A stretch of DNA of 64,000 nt from Mycobacterium montefiorense. GTDB taxonomy: Bacteria > Actinomycetota > Actinomycetes > Mycobacteriales > Mycobacteriaceae. Positions 8,071 to 16,785 of the stretch are shown here, piece by piece; within the stretch, counting starts at the first letter, position 1; every line of letters starts with the position of its first letter. Position numbers and translations under genes: made by a program. The notes under the pieces were generated by a model. It was not told the DNA's origin. It searched no databases and was given only the letters and a program-made list of their open reading frames with translations. Location of the stretch: NCBI RefSeq assembly GCF_003112775.1, contig NZ_BFCH01000019.1, positions 1-64,000 on the forward strand, in the 5' to 3' direction.

Positions 8071-9051
8071 CTAGGCGTCTCCGTCGAATAGTCCTGTGAC
8101 AGAGCCATTTTCGAATACGGCGCGAATGGTGCTGGCCAGCAGCGGCGCGATCGACAACACCGTGAGCGCCGCGAAGCGCTTGTCGTCGCCGATCGGCAGC
8201 GTGTTCGTGACGATGACCTCGCGGGCACCACATGCGGCCAGCCGCTGCGCGGCGGGCTCGGACAGCACACCGTGGGTCGCCGCGACGATCACGTCACTGG
8301 CGCCGTCTTCGCGCAGAAGATTGACGGCGCCGGCGATGGTGCCACCGGTGTCGATCATGTCGTCGATCAGCACACAGGTGCGGCCGTCGACTTCACCGAC
8401 CACGCGGTTGGAAACCACCTGATTGGGCACCCGCGGGTCACGGGTCTTGTGAATGAAGGCCAGCGGGACGCCGCCCAGCGAGTCGGCCCACTTCTCGGCG
8501 ATGCGCACCCGGCCCGAGTCGGGGGAGACGACGACCATGTTGCCGTCGGGGTAGTTCTCCTTGATGTAGGTGGTCAGCAGGGTCTGGCCGCGCATGTGGT
8601 CGACGGGCCCGTCGAAGAAGCCCTGAATCTGGTCGGTGTGCAGGTCGACGGTCACGATCCGGTCGGCGCCCGCGGTCTTGAGCAGGTCGGCGACCAGCCG
8701 CGCCGAGATCGGCTCGCGGCCGCGATGCTTCTTGTCCTGCCGTGCGTAGGGATAGAACGGCATGACGGCGGTGATCCGCTTGGCGCTGCCTCGTTTGAGG
8801 GCGTCGATCATGATCAGTGCTTCCATCAGCCAGTTGTTCACTGGATCTGGACAGGACTGCAGGACGAACGCGTCGCACCCGCGCACTGACTCGTCGAAGC
8901 GGACGAAGATCTCGCCATTGGCGAACTCGCGCGCGGTCTGCGCGGTGACGTGAACGTCGAGTTCCTTGGCGACCTGCTCCGCCAGCTCGGGGTGTGCCCG
9001 GCCGGAGAACAGCATCAAATTTTTGCGGTTATCGGTCCAGTCGTGGCTCAC
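8071..9051 (-). CDS. prs: Ribose-phosphate pyrophosphokinase
   Basis: PRPP synthase makes 5-phosphoribosyl pyrophosphate from ribose-5-phosphate and ATP for nucleotide, His and Trp synthesis and for decaprenyl-phospho-arabinose. Signatures: FANGEIFVRFDESVRG, the flexible-loop FYPYARQDKKHRGREP, the Mg-binding VDLHTDQIQGFFD, and the PRPP loop VLIDDMIDTGGTI. The GTG start giving MSHDWTDNRKN is chosen because it yields 326 aa, the length of M. tuberculosis PrsA (Rv1017c); the open frame extends upstream without conserved sequence. It lies 100 bases after glmU. Confidence 0.95.
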   Translation of the reverse strand: MSHDWTDNRKNLMLFSGRAHPELAEQVAKELDVHVTAQTAREFANGEIFVRFDESVRGCDAFVLQSCPDPVNNWLMEALIMIDALKRGSAKRITAVMPFYPYARQDKKHRGREPISARLVADLLKTAGADRIVTVDLHTDQIQGFFDGPVDHMRGQTLLTTYIKENYPDGNMVVVSPDSGRVRIAEKWADSLGGVPLAFIHKTRDPRVPNQVVSNRVVGEVDGRTCVLIDDMIDTGGTIAGAVNLLREDGASDVIVAATHGVLSEPAAQRLAACGAREVIVTNTLPIGDDKRFAALTVLSIAPLLASTIRAVFENGSVTGLFDGDA

Positions 9052-9151
9052 CGTGCTGCCCTCGCCGTTCGGATCGAAATGGAAGTGCCCATCGTACGTA
9101 GCGAATCGTACGGAAGGTTCGCCGGGTTGCCAGCCATCAAATTCATGGTGT

Positions 9152-10627
9152 CTATTCGGCTTCGGCCGGCGCAGTCGCCGGCGGCGCTTGCTGGGCGGCC
9201 TTGTCCGCGGCTTCCGCGGCGGCGCTGCCTGGACGTTTCCGTTGCACCCAGTTCTCGATATTGCGCTGCGGGCCAGCCGAAACCGCCAGTGCGCCCGGCG
9301 GCACATCGTCGCGCAACACCGTGCCCGCGCCGGTGTAGGCGCCGTCGCCGACGGTTACCGGCGCCACGAACATGGTGTCCGAACCGGTGCGGACGTGTGA
9401 GCCGATGGTGGTGCGCCGCTTGGTCGTGCCGTCGTAATTGACGAACACGCTGGACGCGCCGATATTGCTGTGCTCGCCGATGTCGGCGTCGCCGACGTAG
9501 GTCAGGTGCGGCACCTTGGTGGCGGTCCCGATATTGGAGTTCTTGACCTCTACGAACGCGCCAAGCTTGCCGTCGGCTCCCAGCACGGTGCCGGGCCGCA
9601 GGTAGGTATACGGGCCGACCGTGGCATCGCGACCGATCGCCGCCGACTCGCCATGCGTCCGGATCACCGCGGCTCCATCGGCGACGGTCACGTCGGTCAG
9701 CGTGGTGTCCGGGCCGACCACACAGCCGCCGCCGATCTGGGTTCGGCCGAGCAGCTGGGTTCCGGGGTGCACCACGGTGTCGCGGCCGATCGCCACGTCG
9801 ACGTCGATCCAGGTGGTGGCCGGATCGATCACCGTGACGCCCGCCATTTGGTGTGCGGCGACGATGCGGCGGTTGAGCTCGGCTCCCAGCTGGGCCAGCT
9901 GGACGCGGTTGTTCACCCCGGCCACCACTGCGCTGTCGTCCACGTGCCGGGCACGCACGGGCTGGCCGTCGCCGCGCAGGATGGCGATGACGTCGGTCAG
10001 GTAGAGCTCTTGCTGGGCGTTGTTGGAACTCAGCCGGCCCAGCGCCGAGCGCAAAGCCGCGGCGTCGAAGGCGTAGACGCCGGCGTTGACCTCGCCGATC
10101 TTGCGCTGCGAGGCAGTCGCGTCGGCTTCCTCCACGATCGCCATCACTTCGTCGTCCTGAGTGCGCAGGATGCGGCCGTAACCGAAGGGATCGCGCAGCG
10201 TGGTGGTCAGCACCGTCGCGGCGGCCGAGACCGCGTTGTGGTTCGCGATCAGATCGGCCAGGGTGTCGGAGTCCAGCAGCGGGGTGTCGCCGGAGGTGAT
10301 CACGACGACACCGGCGTAGTCCGCCGGCAGCGCGGACAGGCCGCAGAGTGCGGCGTGGCCGGTGCCGCGGGGACTGTCCTGCAGCGCGACGTCGATGGGA
10401 CGCCCGAGCACATCGGCGAGTTCGGCGACGATCGGCGCGATGCGCTGGTGCTCATGCCCCAGGACCACGACCAGTCGTTGTGGCGCCACCTTGGTGATCG
10501 CGTGCAGTGAATGCGACAGCATGCTGCGGCCGGCGATGGTGTGCAGCACCTTCGGAGTGTCGGAGCGCATCCGGGTGCCGGGCCCGGCCGCTAAAACCAG
10601 GACCGCAGTGTCACCGCGAAACGACAT
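9152..10627 (-). CDS. glmU: Bifunctional N-acetylglucosamine-1-phosphate uridyltransferase/glucosamine-1-phosphate acetyltransferase
   Basis: GlmU makes UDP-GlcNAc for peptidoglycan in two steps. Residues 6-22 hold the pyrophosphorylase motif LAAGPGTRMRSDTPK; the N-terminal Rossmann domain extends to about 235. A left-handed beta-helix of hexapeptide repeats follows, with YLRPGTVLG, VEVKNS and VNYDGTTKRRT, the acetyltransferase site. A proline/alanine-rich tail as in M. tuberculosis GlmU ends the 491-aa protein (495 aa there). GAGGAG precedes the ATG. Confidence 0.96.
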   Translation of the reverse strand: MSFRGDTAVLVLAAGPGTRMRSDTPKVLHTIAGRSMLSHSLHAITKVAPQRLVVVLGHEHQRIAPIVAELADVLGRPIDVALQDSPRGTGHAALCGLSALPADYAGVVVITSGDTPLLDSDTLADLIANHNAVSAAATVLTTTLRDPFGYGRILRTQDDEVMAIVEEADATASQRKIGEVNAGVYAFDAAALRSALGRLSSNNAQQELYLTDVIAILRGDGQPVRARHVDDSAVVAGVNNRVQLAQLGAELNRRIVAAHQMAGVTVIDPATTWIDVDVAIGRDTVVHPGTQLLGRTQIGGGCVVGPDTTLTDVTVADGAAVIRTHGESAAIGRDATVGPYTYLRPGTVLGADGKLGAFVEVKNSNIGTATKVPHLTYVGDADIGEHSNIGASSVFVNYDGTTKRRTTIGSHVRTGSDTMFVAPVTVGDGAYTGAGTVLRDDVPPGALAVSAGPQRNIENWVQRKRPGSAAAEAADKAAQQAPPATAPAEAE

Positions 10628-10735
10628 CGACTCTCCTCGGGCTTTGTCTCACGCGAGGCGGGAAGCCGAAGCCCCGCCACGCCGTCAAGACTGTTATTTC
10701 ACCCCTGATGCGACCTCTAAGACAAGCAGCCGAAG

Positions 10736-10807
10736 CTCCGTCGCCAGGACTCGAACCTGAACTATCTGAACCAAAATCAGAGGTGCTGCCGATTACACCA
10801 CGACGGA
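10736..10807 (-). tRNA. tRNA-Gln (UUG anticodon)
   Basis: The minus strand folds as a 72-nt cloverleaf: acceptor TCCGTCG/CGACGGA, anticodon stem TCTGA/TCAGA with loop TTTTGGT giving anticodon UUG, and T-arm with GGTTCGAGTCC. CCA is not encoded. A glutamine tRNA lies beside glmU in M. tuberculosis as well. Confidence 0.93.
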
Positions 10808-10922
10808 CTGTAGATCACGGCCGGCGGCGGTGAACCACCGATTGCGCCACCAAGACTTTAGACGGTGCCGGGCCATTTGCGGTCCCCAGGGAAACTCCGG
10901 CAATTTCACCTGGGCAAACCGA

Positions 10923-10928
10923 TACGCT
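10923..10928 (+). promoter_or_regulatory. -10 element for leaderless TetR transcript
   Basis: TACGCT ends seven bases before the GTG start of the TetR gene and no Shine-Dalgarno is present. This spacing fits the leaderless transcripts common in mycobacteria, with transcription beginning at the G of GTG. Confidence 0.4.
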
Positions 10929-10935
10929 GGTTGCC

Positions 10936-11571
10936 GTGGCAGCCCCGGATAAAGAAGTGCGCGCCCCGCGCGCGCGGATGACCGGTACTGAGCGCCGACA
11001 CCAACTCATCGGCATCGCGCGCTCGCTTTTCGCCGAACGCGGTTATGAAGGCACCTCGATCGAGGAGATCGCGCAGCGCGCCAACGTCTCCAAACCGGTC
11101 GTCTACGAGCATTTCGGCGGCAAGGAGGGCCTGTATGCGGTGGTCGTCGACCGGGAGATGTCGGCGCTGCTGGACATGATCACCTCGTCGCTGACCAACA
11201 ACCGGTCCCGGGTGCGGGTCGAGCGGGTGGCGCTGGCATTGCTCACCTATGTCGAAGAACGCACCGACGGCTTCCGGATCATGATCCGCGACTCGCCCGC
11301 GTCGATCAGCGCCGGCACCTATTCCAGCCTGCTCAACGACGCTGTCAGTCAGGTCAGTTCCATCCTGGCCGGCGACTTCGCCCGCCGCGGCCTGGATCCG
11401 GATCTGGCGCCACTGTACGCCCAGGCGTTGGTCGGCTCGGTGTCGATGACCGCGCAATGGTGGCTCGACACCCGCGAACCCAAGAAGGAAGTCGTCGCCG
11501 CGCACCTGGTCAATCTGATGTGGAACGGCTTGACGCATCTGGAATCCGATCCCCGCCTGCAAGACGAGTAA
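10936..11571 (+). CDS. TetR-family transcriptional regulator
   Basis: The 211-aa protein has an N-terminal TetR DNA-binding domain: GTERRHQLIGIARSLFAERGYEGTSIEEIAQRANVSKPVVYEHFGGKEGLY is the expected helix-turn-helix stretch in outline (residues about 17-65). The C-terminal ligand/dimer domain is unassigned. It is the positional counterpart of Rv1019, between glmU and mfd. It could control itself or the divergently placed genes; no operator was identified. The effector is unknown. Confidence 0.88.
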   Translation: MAAPDKEVRAPRARMTGTERRHQLIGIARSLFAERGYEGTSIEEIAQRANVSKPVVYEHFGGKEGLYAVVVDREMSALLDMITSSLTNNRSRVRVERVALALLTYVEERTDGFRIMIRDSPASISAGTYSSLLNDAVSQVSSILAGDFARRGLDPDLAPLYAQALVGSVSMTAQWWLDTREPKKEVVAAHLVNLMWNGLTHLESDPRLQDE

Positions 11572-11611
11572 GTTGCGCCGGGCGACCCCACCCGTACCCT
11601 CGGCGAAGCAT

Positions 11612-11632
11612 TGGCCCCGGCTCGCGGGGCCA
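11612..11632. terminator. Bidirectional hairpin terminator
   Basis: TGGCCCCG and CGGGGCCA form an eight-base-pair GC-rich stem with a five-base loop, between the convergent 3' ends of the TetR gene and the decarboxylase gene. No T tract follows, as is usual in mycobacteria. Confidence 0.6.
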
Positions 11633-11635
11633 CAT

Positions 11636-12976
11636 TCAACCGCAGTCGCGTGACATCAGGTCGGCGACCGTCTCCCGGCGAATCAGCTGATGCGCCCGAC
11701 CGTCCCGTACGGCCACCAGCAGCGGCCGGCAGACCATGTTGTAGTTCGACGCCATGCTGTGGTGGTAGGAGCCGGTGCAGGCCACGGCCAGCAGGTCGCC
11801 GGGGTGCAGGTCTACCGGTAGCTCGATATCGCGGGCGATCTCGTCGCCCGCCTCGCAGTGCCGCCCGGCGACCGTGACCCGCTGCTTAGGCCCCATCGAA
11901 TGGCGATTGGCCAGCGTGACCGTGTACTGGGCGCCGTACAACGACACCCGCGGGTTGTCGCTCATGCCGCCGTCGACCGCGACGAAGGTGCGTCCGCCTG
12001 GCTGCGTCTTGACCGAGCACACGCGGTACAGCGTCACGCCGGCCCGGCCGCTGATGGCGCGACCGGGTTCCACCACGATGGTCGGCCGCGGGAAATGTTC
12101 GGCCGCGCAGGCCTCGTCCAGGGCGTCTTCGATCACGACGGCCAGGTCGTCGATCTCGAACTCGCGATCGCCCGAGATGTAGGGGATCGCGTGGCCGCCG
12201 CCGATGTTCAGCTCGGTGAGGATGACGCCATGCTGCGCGCGGATGTCAGCCATCGCGGCGATCATCCGGTGGATGGCCTCGCCGTACAGGGCAGGGTCGG
12301 TGACCTGCGAGCCGATGTGGCAGTGCAGCCCGATCAGGTCGAGGATCGGGTGCGCCAGCACCCGCTTCACCGCGTCGGCGGCCTGGTCGTGGGCGAGGGT
12401 GAATCCGAATTTCTGGTCGCTGATACCGGTGGTGACCGCGCGGTGCCCGTGGATGTCGATGTCCGGGGTCACCCGGATGAGCACCGGCTGGCGCTTGCGG
12501 GCGCATCCCGCCAAGTAGGCGATCTCGATGCAGGAGTCCAGCACGATGCGCCCCACTCCGGCGCGCACCGCCTCCTGCAACTCGTCGGGTGATTTCGCGT
12601 TGCCGTGCATGATGATCCGGGCCGGGTCCATGCCGCCGGCCAGGGCGACGGCGAGCTCACCGGCCGAGCAGACGTCGACGCCCAGGCCTTCTTCGCGTGC
12701 CCAGCGTGCCACCGCCGTGGTCAGTAGTGACTTTCCGGCGTAGACCACCTCGACGCCGCGCAGCGCCTTGCGGTAGCGACGGGCGCGGAAACGGAAGTCG
12801 GTTTCGTCGATGACGTAGGTGGGGGTGTGGAACTCGTCGGCGATGTCCGAAAGGGGTAGGTCGCCGATGCAAAGGCGGCCCTCCTCGTCGGAATGTGTAG
12901 TGACAGGCCAGATCGCGGGATCTAGCCGTCGGGGCGCCGCCCGACCAATGGAGGGCAGCATGTCAAGCAATGTCAT
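11636..12976 (-). CDS. PLP-dependent decarboxylase, diaminopimelate decarboxylase-like (LysA paralogue)
   Basis: A fold-III PLP decarboxylase of 446 aa, most like meso-diaminopimelate decarboxylase. It has the PLP lysine in VVYAGKS, LGVDVCSAGEL, LHCHIGSQ, the phosphate-binding LNIGGGH and VEPGR, the CEAGD motif that supplies the catalytic cysteine in LysA, and SYHHSMASNYN. The start is set at MTLLDMLPS; a GTG-less extension upstream is unconserved. The main mycobacterial lysA sits elsewhere, beside thrA in M. tuberculosis, so this is a paralogue whose substrate may be a different D- or L-amino acid. I do not recall it at this site in M. tuberculosis. Confidence 0.82.
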   Translation of the reverse strand: MTLLDMLPSIGRAAPRRLDPAIWPVTTHSDEEGRLCIGDLPLSDIADEFHTPTYVIDETDFRFRARRYRKALRGVEVVYAGKSLLTTAVARWAREEGLGVDVCSAGELAVALAGGMDPARIIMHGNAKSPDELQEAVRAGVGRIVLDSCIEIAYLAGCARKRQPVLIRVTPDIDIHGHRAVTTGISDQKFGFTLAHDQAADAVKRVLAHPILDLIGLHCHIGSQVTDPALYGEAIHRMIAAMADIRAQHGVILTELNIGGGHAIPYISGDREFEIDDLAVVIEDALDEACAAEHFPRPTIVVEPGRAISGRAGVTLYRVCSVKTQPGGRTFVAVDGGMSDNPRVSLYGAQYTVTLANRHSMGPKQRVTVAGRHCEAGDEIARDIELPVDLHPGDLLAVACTGSYHHSMASNYNMVCRPLLVAVRDGRAHQLIRRETVADLMSRDCG

Positions 12977-13063
12977 GACTTCAAAGTGCGCCCAGCCCGG
13001 GGTCGATGGCGAGATCCTTACGATCCTTTGACGCACCCAGGGGCAATATTGACGATGTTCGGC

Positions 13064-13080
13064 GCACCTAGAATGGGTGC
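13064..13080 (+). promoter_or_regulatory. Probable mfd promoter (-10 in an inverted repeat)
   Basis: TAGAAT (13069-13074) is a good -10 element nine bases before the mfd ATG, and it is bracketed by GCACC and GGTGC, a small inverted repeat. No Shine-Dalgarno is present, so a leaderless or nearly leaderless mRNA is likely. The repeat could be a regulator site. Confidence 0.4.
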
Positions 13081-13083
13081 ATC

Positions 13084-16000
13084 ATGACCGCACCGGGGCT
13101 TGCTCGCCCAGAAACCCCGATCGCGGGGCTTGTTGAATTAGCGCTGACAGCGCCCACCTTCGCCCAGATCGCCGCGGATGCGCCGGCCGAATTGCACCTG
13201 GTCGGCCCGGCCAGCGCGCGCTTGTTCGTGGCCAGCGCGCTGGCGCGGCGGGGTCCGCTGCTCGTCGTCACCGCCACCGGGCGCGAAGCCGACGACCTGA
13301 GCGCCGAACTGCGCGGCGTATTCGGCGACGCCGTCGCGGTGTTTCCGTCCTGGGAAACGCTGCCGCATGAACGCCTTTCACCGGGCGTCGACACCGTCGG
13401 TACCCGGTTGATGGTGCTGCGCCGGCTGGCGCATCCCGACGACGGGAGGCTGGGTCCGCCGCTACAGGTGGTGGTGACCGCGGCACGCTCGCTGTTGCAG
13501 CCGATGACGCCGCAGCTGGGCCTGGTGGAACCGCTGACGTTGAGCGTCGGTCTGGAAGTCGAATTCGAGGGTGCGATCTCCCGGCTGGTCGAGTTGGCTT
13601 ACACCCGCGTCGACATGGTCGGCAAGCGCGGCGAATTCGCCGTGCGCGGTGGCATTCTCGACATCTTCGCGCCCACCGCCGAGCATCCGGTGCGCATCGA
13701 GTTCTGGGGTGACGAGGTCAGCGAGATGCGGATGTTCGCGGTCGCCGATCAGCGATCCCTGCCGGAGATCGAGGTCGACACGCTCGTCGCGGTCGCGTGC
13801 CGCGAACTGCTGCTGACCGACGACGTGCGGGCGCGGGCCGCCGAGTTGGCCGCACGCCATCCCGCGGTCGAGGGCTCGATCACCGGCAGCGTCTCCGACA
13901 TGCTGGCCAAGCTGGCCGAAGGCATCCCGGTCGACGGAATGGAGGCGCTGCTCCCCGTCCTTCGCCCCGACGACCACGCGCTGCTGACCGATCAGCTGGC
14001 CGCCGGCACACCGGTCTTACTGTGCGACCCGGAGAAGGTGCGCAGCCGCGCCGCCGACCTGATCAAGACCGGCCGCGAATTCCTGGAGGCGTCCTGGTCA
14101 GTCGCGGCCATGGGCACGGATGCGCCCGTCGACGTCGAACAGCTGGGTGGGTCGGGCTTCGCCGAACTGGACGACGTGCGGGCCGCTGCTTCCCGAGCCG
14201 GTCATCCGTGGTGGACGCTGAGTCAGCTGTCCGACGAGTCGGCCATCGAACTGGACATCCGGGCGGCGCCGTCGGCGCGCGGGCATCAACACGACATCGA
14301 GAGCGTCTTCGCGATGCTGCGAGCGCACGTCTCGACTGGCGGCTACGCCGTGATCGTCGCCCCAGGCACCGGTACCGCCCACCGCGTGGTGGAGCGGCTG
14401 GCAGAGTCCGATACCCCCGCCGCGATGCTGGATTGCGGCGGGGTTCCGAAGGCGGGCGTGGTCGGGGTGCTCAAGGGCCCGCTGCACGACGGCGTCGTGA
14501 TACCCGGCGCCAATCTGGTGGTGATCACCGAGACCGACCTGACCGGAAACCGCGCGACGTCGCCCGAAGGTAAGCGGCTGGCCGCCAAGCGGCGCAACAC
14601 GGTCGACCCGCTGGCGCTGACGGCCGGCGACCTGGTGGTGCACGACCAGCACGGCATCGGGCGGTTCGTGGAGATGACCGAACGGACCGTGGGCGGCGCA
14701 CGGCGCGAGTACCTGGTCCTCGAGTATTCGTCGAGCAAGAGGGGCGGGGGTTCCGACAAGCTGTTCGTCCCGATGGACTCGCTGGACCAGCTCTCGCGGT
14801 ACGTCGGTGGGCAGGCGCCGGCGCTGAGCAAGCTCGGCGGCAGCGACTGGGCCAACACCAAGACGAAGGCCCGCCGCGCGGTGCGCGATATCGCCGGTGA
14901 GCTGGTGGCGTTGTACGCCAAGCGGCAGGCCAGCGCCGGACACGCGTTCGCGCCGGACACGCCCTGGCAGGCCGAGATGGAAGACGCGTTCGGTTTCACC
15001 GAGACCGTCGACCAGCTGACCGCGATCACCGAGGTCAAGTCGGATATGGAGAAGCCTGTCCCGATGGATCGGGTGATCTGCGGCGACGTCGGCTATGGCA
15101 AGACCGAGATCGCGGTGCGCGCGGCGTTCAAGGCGGTGCAGGACGGCAAACAGGTCGCGGTGCTGGTGCCCACCACGCTGCTGGCCGACCAGCATTTGCA
15201 GACCTTTACCGACCGGATGACCGGCTTCCCGGTGACCGTCAAGGGGCTGTCCCGGTTCACCGATTCCACCGAATCCCGCACCGTGGTCGACGGCCTGGCC
15301 GACGGGTCGGTGGACGTCGTGATCGGCACCCACCGGCTGCTGCAGACCGGGGTGCGCTGGAAGGACCTGGGCCTGGTCGTGGTCGACGAGGAGCAGCGAT
15401 TCGGCGTCGAGCACAAGGAACACATCAAGTCGCTGCGCACCCACGTCGACGTGCTGACCATGAGCGCTACCCCGATCCCGCGCACGCTGGAGATGAGCCT
15501 GGCCGGGATCCGCGAGATGTCGACGATCCTGACGCCGCCCGAAGAGCGCTACCCGGTGCTGACCTACGTCGGGCCGCACGACGACAAGCAGGTCGGCGCC
15601 GCGTTGCGCCGCGAGCTGCTGCGCGACGGGCAGGCCTTCTACGTGCACAACCGGGTGAGCTCCATCGACTCGGCTGCCGCCCGGGTGCGGGGTCTGGTGC
15701 CCGAGGCCCGCGTCGTCGTCGCGCACGGGCAGATGAACGAGGACCTGCTGGAGCGCACCGTGCAGGGCTTCTGGAACCGCGAATACGACATCTTGGTGTG
15801 CACCACGATCGTGGAAACCGGCCTGGACATCTCCAACGCGAACACGCTGATCGTCGAGCGCTCCGACACCTTCGGGCTGTCCCAGTTGCACCAGCTGCGG
15901 GGCCGGGTCGGCCGCAGTCGAGAACGCGGCTATGCCTACTTCCTCTATCCGCCGCAGGTGCCGCTGACCGAGACGGCCTACGACCGGTTAGCGACCATCG

Positions 16001-16734
16001 CGCAGAACAACGAGCTGGGCGCGGGGATGGCGGTCGCGCTGAAGGACCTCGAGATTCGCGGCGCGGGCAACGTGCTGGGCGTCGAACAGTCCGGGCACGT
16101 CGCCGGGGTCGGCTTCGACCTATATGTGCGGTTGGTGGGCGAGGCCGTGGAGGCCTACCGGGCGGCCGCCGACGGCCAAACCGTCACCACCCCCGAAGAG
16201 CCCAAGGATGTGCGCATCGACCTTCCGGTGGACGCGCACCTGCCGCCGGATTACATCGCCAGCGATCGCCTGCGGCTGGAGGGCTATCGGCGCCTGGCGG
16301 CCGCGCCCGACGACGCGGCCGTCGACGCCGTCGTCGAGGAGCTCACCGACCGCTACGGCGCACTGCCCGAACCTGCCCTGCGGCTGGTGGCCGTGGCGCG
16401 GCTGCGGCTGCTGTGCCGGGCCTCCGGCATCACCGAAGTGTCGGCCCCATCTGGGGCGACGGTGCGGCTGTCGCCGATTGCGCTGCTAGATTCTGCCCAG
16501 GTGCGGCTCAAGCGGATGTATTCGGCCGCCAACTATCGCGCCACGACGTCCACGGTGCAGGTGCCGATCCCGCGGGCCGGCGGCGTGGGTGCACCGCGGC
16601 TCCGCGACGTCGAGTTGGTGCAGATGGTGGCGAACTTGGTGACGGCCCTGCAGGGGAAACCGCAGCAAGAAATTGGTATAACCAGTTCGTCACCGGAGCA
16701 CGACGAAGATGAAGGCCGCAAATCGGCCGGCTGA
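13084..16734 (+). CDS. mfd: Transcription-repair coupling factor
   Basis: Mfd removes RNA polymerase stalled at DNA lesions and recruits UvrA. The 1216-aa protein is collinear with M. tuberculosis Mfd (1234 aa): UvrB-homology domains 1-2 at the N-terminus, the RNAP-interaction domain around DLVVHDQHGIGRF, then a superfamily-2 translocase with Walker A GDVGYGKTEIA, the VVDEEQRFG box, TMSATPIPRTLEM, TTIVETGLDISNAN and QLRGRVGRSRERG, and the C-terminal autoinhibitory UvrA-binding domain. It is followed closely by mazG on the same strand, as in M. tuberculosis. Confidence 0.96.
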   Translation: MTAPGLARPETPIAGLVELALTAPTFAQIAADAPAELHLVGPASARLFVASALARRGPLLVVTATGREADDLSAELRGVFGDAVAVFPSWETLPHERLSPGVDTVGTRLMVLRRLAHPDDGRLGPPLQVVVTAARSLLQPMTPQLGLVEPLTLSVGLEVEFEGAISRLVELAYTRVDMVGKRGEFAVRGGILDIFAPTAEHPVRIEFWGDEVSEMRMFAVADQRSLPEIEVDTLVAVACRELLLTDDVRARAAELAARHPAVEGSITGSVSDMLAKLAEGIPVDGMEALLPVLRPDDHALLTDQLAAGTPVLLCDPEKVRSRAADLIKTGREFLEASWSVAAMGTDAPVDVEQLGGSGFAELDDVRAAASRAGHPWWTLSQLSDESAIELDIRAAPSARGHQHDIESVFAMLRAHVSTGGYAVIVAPGTGTAHRVVERLAESDTPAAMLDCGGVPKAGVVGVLKGPLHDGVVIPGANLVVITETDLTGNRATSPEGKRLAAKRRNTVDPLALTAGDLVVHDQHGIGRFVEMTERTVGGARREYLVLEYSSSKRGGGSDKLFVPMDSLDQLSRYVGGQAPALSKLGGSDWANTKTKARRAVRDIAGELVALYAKRQASAGHAFAPDTPWQAEMEDAFGFTETVDQLTAITEVKSDMEKPVPMDRVICGDVGYGKTEIAVRAAFKAVQDGKQVAVLVPTTLLADQHLQTFTDRMTGFPVTVKGLSRFTDSTESRTVVDGLADGSVDVVIGTHRLLQTGVRWKDLGLVVVDEEQRFGVEHKEHIKSLRTHVDVLTMSATPIPRTLEMSLAGIREMSTILTPPEERYPVLTYVGPHDDKQVGAALRRELLRDGQAFYVHNRVSSIDSAAARVRGLVPEARVVVAHGQMNEDLLERTVQGFWNREYDILVCTTIVETGLDISNANTLIVERSDTFGLSQLHQLRGRVGRSRERGYAYFLYPPQVPLTETAYDRLATIAQNNELGAGMAVALKDLEIRGAGNVLGVEQSGHVAGVGFDLYVRLVGEAVEAYRAAADGQTVTTPEEPKDVRIDLPVDAHLPPDYIASDRLRLEGYRRLAAAPDDAAVDAVVEELTDRYGALPEPALRLVAVARLRLLCRASGITEVSAPSGATVRLSPIALLDSAQVRLKRMYSAANYRATTSTVQVPIPRAGGVGAPRLRDVELVQMVANLVTALQGKPQQEIGITSSSPEHDEDEGRKSAG

Positions 16735-16785
16735 GAAGTCCGGCTAGCAGCTTCAGCGATGACGAGGGAGGAGCAACAAGCGAAC

